NCBI GenBank assembly: GCA_963402885.1
Contig: OY727093.1
Span: 4,650,001 to 4,714,000, forward strand
DNA length: 64,000 bases
Reading direction: 5' to 3'
Origin: Antedon bifida
Lineage: Eukaryota; Echinodermata; Crinoidea; Comatulida; Antedonidae
Every line of letters starts with the position of its first letter. Position 1 is the first letter of the stretch. Below the pieces are notes generated by a model, which was not told the origin of the DNA, did no database searches, and worked only from the letters and a program-made list of their open reading frames with translations. Shown here piece after piece: positions 59,370 through 64,000 of the stretch. Both the position numbers and the translations under genes were made by a program.

Positions 59370-60670
59370 AAAAATCCCTGTACTATAGCACAGGGATTTT
59401 GCCAAAATATACACTTTTCAAAATTCAATTATTATGCAATAATATTGCTATATATGTATATATGTTGCGTTATCATCATCTTATAGATGCATAGTAAGCA
59501 GTTATGTCAAAAAATAAAAGGGTCAAAATTTGGGCATTTTTGGAAAAAATCCCTGTACTATAGCACAGGGATTTTTTCGAAAAATGGCCAAAATATGCAC
59601 TTTTCAACATTCAATTATTATGCAATAATATTGCTATATATGTGTATATATTGCGTTATCATCATCTTATAGACACATAGTAAGCAGTTATGTCAAAAAA
59701 TAAAAGGGTCAATATTTTGGCATTTTTTGAAAAAATTCCTGTACTATAGCACAGGGATTTTTCGAAAAAATTGCCAAAATATGCACTTTTCAAAAATCAA
59801 TTATTATGCAATAATATTGCTATATATGCATATATGTTGCGTTATCATCATCTTATAGACGCATAGTAAGCAGTTATGGCAACAAATAAAAGGCTCAAAA
59901 TTTTGGCATTTTTTCAAAAAATCCCTGTACTATAGCACAGGGATTTTTCCAAAAAATTGCCAAAATATGCACTTTTCAAAATCCAATTATTATGCAATAA
60001 TATTGCTATATATGCATATATGTTGCGTTATCATCATCTTATAGACGCATAGTAAGCAGTTATGTCAAAAAATAAAAGGGTCAAAATTTGGGCATTTTTG
60101 GAAAAAATCCCTGTACTATTAGCACAGGGATTTTTTCGAAAAATGGCCAAAATATGCACTTTTCAAAATTCAATTATTATGCAATAATATTGCTATATAT
60201 GTGTATATATTGCGTTATCATCATCTTATAGACACATAGTAAGCAGTTACGTCAAAAAATAAAAGGGTCAAAATTTTGGCATTTTTTGAAAAAATCCCTG
60301 TACTATATAGCACAGGGATTTTTCCAAAAAATTGTCAAAATATGCACTTTTCAAAAATCAATTATTATGCAATAATATTGCTATATATGCATATATGTTG
60401 CGTTATCATCATCTTATAGACGCATAGTAAGCAGTTATGTCAAAAAATAAAAGGGTCAAAATTTGGGCATTTTTGGAAAAAATCCCTGTACTATAGCACA
60501 GGGATTTTTTCGAAAAATGGCCAAAATATGCACTATTCAAAATTCAATTATTATGCAATAAAATTGCTATATATGTGTATATATTGCGTTATCATCATCT
60601 TATAGACGCATAGTAAGCAGTTATGTAAAAAAATAAAAGGGTAAAAATTGGGGCATTTTTTGCGTTATCA
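59370..60670. repeat. Satellite array, unit about 186 bp, seven units, each with a hairpin
   Basis: CCCTGTAC starts recur at 59376, 59551, 59737, 59923, 60109, 60296 and 60484. Each unit opens with an inverted repeat (AAAATCCCTGT and its inverse around TATAG) and contains TTATTATGCAATAATATTGC. Two sub-types differ at linked positions (TTTCGAAAAATGGCC with TGTGTATATATTGCG, versus AAAAAATTGCC with TGCATATATGTTGCG). No coding capacity. Confidence 0.95.
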
Positions 60671-63230
60671 TCTTATACAAAACAGATTATGTGATTTCCC
60701 TGTCAACAAATAAAAGCGTTGAAGTTTTGCAATTTTTCAACAATTTTAAAAAGTTTATAAATGTATAGATGCACAGACCACATTATGTTTTTGTCAAAAA
60801 TGTGCAAAAAAACCCATAAAATCAACTGTAAACAATTTTAGTACATTTTGTTGAACCGAACATACTTGCACAAATAAAATTCATTTCTTATACAGATTTA
60901 TTCCAAGCAATGATGGTCAAGGTAACGCCCATTGAGGGCCAACAACTCCCACATTTTAAACCCCTGGAGGCCAAATAACTTTGTCCATGTTTTATCATTT
61001 ATAACATGCTTTCCCAATGAATAATTAATTAACGGTATGAAATCATCTTAGATCTTAAATACTATAAAATTATTTAAAGACGATTTACAAACACTATTAA
61101 AAAATAAATCATAAAATCATTAATTTTCAGCTCAAAGAAAAGAAAATATGAAAATAAAACATACAGATCTTCCAACATTTTATGAATAAAAAAAAGATTG
61201 TTATTTTGAAGACTTTACTATTTTGTATCAAAAGACTACAAAAATATGATTATTTACTGGTTCGAATACAAACTTTGGATTGGATACCTAAAATATATAA
61301 AATAATAATAATTCTTTGAAAAAGTTAACAAAATGACTTTGATGTCACTCTATCAGAACATCTGAGATGGTTTTGGAATCTCCTGGTATGCCACGGAAAA
61401 CATCTTTTGTTTTTTAATCATTTTCATTGTCAATAAAGCAGTAATGTAAAAATAATATTAAACTATTATTATGAATATGGCACTGAAAAAATTAAAATGA
61501 TATGCAAAAATCATAAATATTAAACACAACAAATCAATATAAAATTTTGGTTACTTTTTACTAGTAGTTTTAACCCATTTCACAGTTCATAAATTCATTA
61601 TTAAAATGGTTCCTTTTGAATTAATGATATGCACATAGACTTTGGCAAATTTGTTACATTTTAAGCGACAAACTGAAAACTGGAGAAGACTTGAAATTTA
61701 AAAAAATGTCTGTCTTGTACAAAAGAAAAAAAGAGGAACAGACTTCAGTGTATCTTTCTACTATTTCCTTTGAGTTACTGAACATCTTTGGGGTCAGCAA
61801 TGCTGTTTTAGGGGTGGATCCAGAGGGTGGTGTTCTACCCCTACCACATTTAGACAGCTAAAATGAAATTTTAAACTACTTTTTGACAGATTAAAATTAT
61901 TATATTTGTCAGAACTTCTCATTTGAAAATCCTAAATTCTCCCCTGTATATGGCCACTCAAATATGGGCAAATGTAGTTATAGGTATCACACTGTACTTT
62001 TTTAATAACAATATTTTATCTTTTAAGTCGCTTTAATTATATTTTTTGCAGCAGTAAATGTTTAAAAACAAATGAGTACCAAAATATTTCATCTCTTTAT
62101 AGCCAACATCTGTTGCATCATTCTTTCATTTTCCCTTCATATTTCTACAGCTTTGAAAAATACATAAAAATTGATCAAACATAGGCTTAACCATATAAAA
62201 CGCACTTGCATATATAAAAAAAAACCTAGATACATATTTACAAAAGAAGATTTAAAATGTTGCATGCATGCAGAGTTATGTACATGCAACTAATGTTATT
62301 CTATGGTTGAATTCATCTTTTTTTTTCTCCAGTATTTTATTTAAATTTAAAAAGAAATAAAGATATGAATTGCGTTCAGATCTTGAAAGACCATATTTGG
62401 CTTAAAAATCATTCACAACTCATCACTTATACTTCAAACAAAAAAATATATAAAAAATAACTTACAAATTAATTATAAATTTAATGTTAAAGTAAATGTA
62501 TTCATTTAACTGCTTGAATAATTAATTTGAATAAAATTAATCAACAGCATCTTATTTTTTAGTTATTACTGCCATTGTACTAGTTTGTTGAATTTGCTCA
62601 CCAAAATATCCAAAATTGGAAATTTCAAAACGAGTTCTGTTTAAAAAAAATCATTTATCAAAATTTTAAAAACTAGGTCCCATATTAGGTTCCTGCAGTT
62701 TTTAATATATAGAAATTTAGGCAAGAAATAATGTAAATTTCTAAACAATTCAAACATCTTCAAGCTTATATATCAAGCAAGGTGATGCATGTATAGCTGG
62801 AGCTGGTATCAAACATTTTAGGTGGCTATATACCCACTCATTATGACTCATGGTAAAAGGATTTATAAATAGTGAATACATTAATTCAAGATTAAAAAAG
62901 AAATTGCATTACAACAAGTAATTTGTTCATTTCCCCTTCTTTTCAGTATTATAAATATTAAGTATCTTTTGTTTAAAAACACAGCACCTATGAACAAGTG
63001 GAAGGTACTATGGAAACTCAACCATTATCCTTTATTGTTCGTATAAAACTGTCTAAATCTTCTATCCTTTACAATTTAAATTCTTACTATGAACATGGGT
63101 TTGGTAAAATAAGAGGAACAACTGAAAGACTAAACATTTTGTGAGCGAATACCTGCATTGATTGAGAGATTGAGGAAGTTTAGACTAGAATATCCAAAGT
63201 AACTTTGATATATTTTTTTTGGAAGTTTAC
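60671..63230. other. AT-rich intergenic sequence
   Basis: No gene, RNA or clear element recognised. A degenerate hAT-like end pair may lie at about 61805 (AGGGGTGGATCCAGAGG) and 61955 (CTCCCCTG). Oligo-A and oligo-T runs are frequent. Confidence 0.5.
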
Positions 63231-63980
63231 TTTTACTCGGAAGTATTCCAAACTTTCTTGGCAACTTAGCAACTTCCATACTTTAAAGAAACTTAACTCC
63301 ACACTATGTTTAAAGAAGTTAGAACTTCTCACATTCTATGAAGCAATTCCATACTTTACAGACACTTAAAGCCACACTTTCTAGAAGCAACTCCACACAA
63401 TGAAGAAGAACACTGTCTAAAATGGAAGTTCACACAACTCCACACTTCTAGGGAAGTTAACATCACACTTTCTAGAAGCAACTCCACACCATGAAGAACA
63501 CTTTCTAAAAAGGAACTTCCCACTACCATGTAAACAACTCCACACTTCCAGGGAAGTTAACATTGCACTTTCTAGAAGCAAACTTTAAACTTTCTAGGAA
63601 AAACTCTTCACCTTCAAAAACGCAATTGCATACTTTCTGGAAAATAAGTCCCAACTTTCAAAGAAGGTTAACTTCAACTTTTCCTGTAAGAATCTCCACA
63701 CTTCGTAGGAAATAACTTCACACTTTCTAGGAAGCAAGTTCACATTTTTAAGGAAGTAAAGTAACTTCATCCTTTCTAGGAAGTAATTCCACATTTTCTA
63801 GGAAGAAAGTTCACATTTACAAGAGGCAGAAAAAGCAAGTCCACCACATTTTAAAAAAGCAACTCCTCAAGTTCAAGGAAGGAACTCCACACTAGGAAGC
63901 AAGTTCACAACATCAAGGAAGTAATGCCACTCTTTATAGGAAGTCACTCCATACTTTCCTGCAGATCTTCAAGTATAGAT
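63231..63980. repeat. Degenerate short tandem repeat, period about 20-40 bp
   Basis: The phrases CACTTTCTAGGAAG, AACTCCACAC and GGAAGTTAAC recur many times with insertions and substitutions up to near the window edge. It may continue beyond. A 66-codon minus-strand frame inside is a by-product. Confidence 0.7.
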
Positions 63981-64000
63981 ATCGTAGATGAAAATGCATT

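Noticed and set aside
1-64000. CRISPR array, prokaryotic operon or phage-like system
   Set aside because: Repeats present are satellites, minisatellites and transposon ends; genes have spliceosomal introns throughout.

Overview
The window is nuclear DNA of an animal. It has AT-rich, intron-rich genes with GT/AG junctions, vertebrate-like gene families (senataxin, NKIRAS, histidine acid phosphatase), and a dense population of DNA transposons, MITEs, tRNA-derived SINEs, an LTR element and a LINE. The very frequent palindromic word TAGGCCTA and the mix of Harbinger, hAT, TTAA-target and Ty3/gypsy elements suggest an invertebrate deuterostome, perhaps an echinoderm. That placement is a guess from style; the species cannot be named.

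Layout. (1) 1-16320 (+): the 3' half of a senataxin-like SF1B helicase gene, whose 5' part lies before the window. Eleven exons can be followed in phase. The last three lie beyond an apparent stop codon that is really a splice donor. A complete PIF/Harbinger transposon sits exactly on one of its splice acceptors, and a complete Ty3/gypsy element with identical LTRs sits in the next intron. (2) 17184-19500 (-): a 5'-truncated, frameshifted LINE. (3) 19546-21296: a non-autonomous element with hairpin ends. (4) 21423-30458 and 34693-40798 (+): a tandem pair of membrane-anchored histidine acid phosphatase genes, each of 10 exons. The downstream copy is intact. In the upstream copy a 2.2 kb Harbinger-like element (with a second element nested in it) interrupts the last exon, so its predicted C-terminus is transposon-encoded. 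(5) 32486-34524: a junction region with two nested hAT-like elements, one of them inserted in a perfect 66-bp-arm palindrome. (6) 43399-44633 (-): a GNAT acetyltransferase, divergent from (7) 45913-56421 (+): a kappaB-Ras (NKIRAS) gene with two mutually exclusive 3' ends. (8) 56422-64000: gene-poor, with a 186-bp satellite (59370-60670) and a degenerate short repeat at the right edge.

The host genes do not form an operon or obvious pathway: RNA/DNA helicase, lysosomal-type phosphatase, acetyltransferase, small GTPase. The unifying theme is transposons interacting with gene structure: splice-site insertion, C-terminus replacement, paralogue-specific insertions, and a MITE family carrying CArG-type motifs. 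No defence system, CRISPR array, operon or tRNA gene was seen. Exon coordinates come from reading phase and splice consensus by eye; no transcript data were available.
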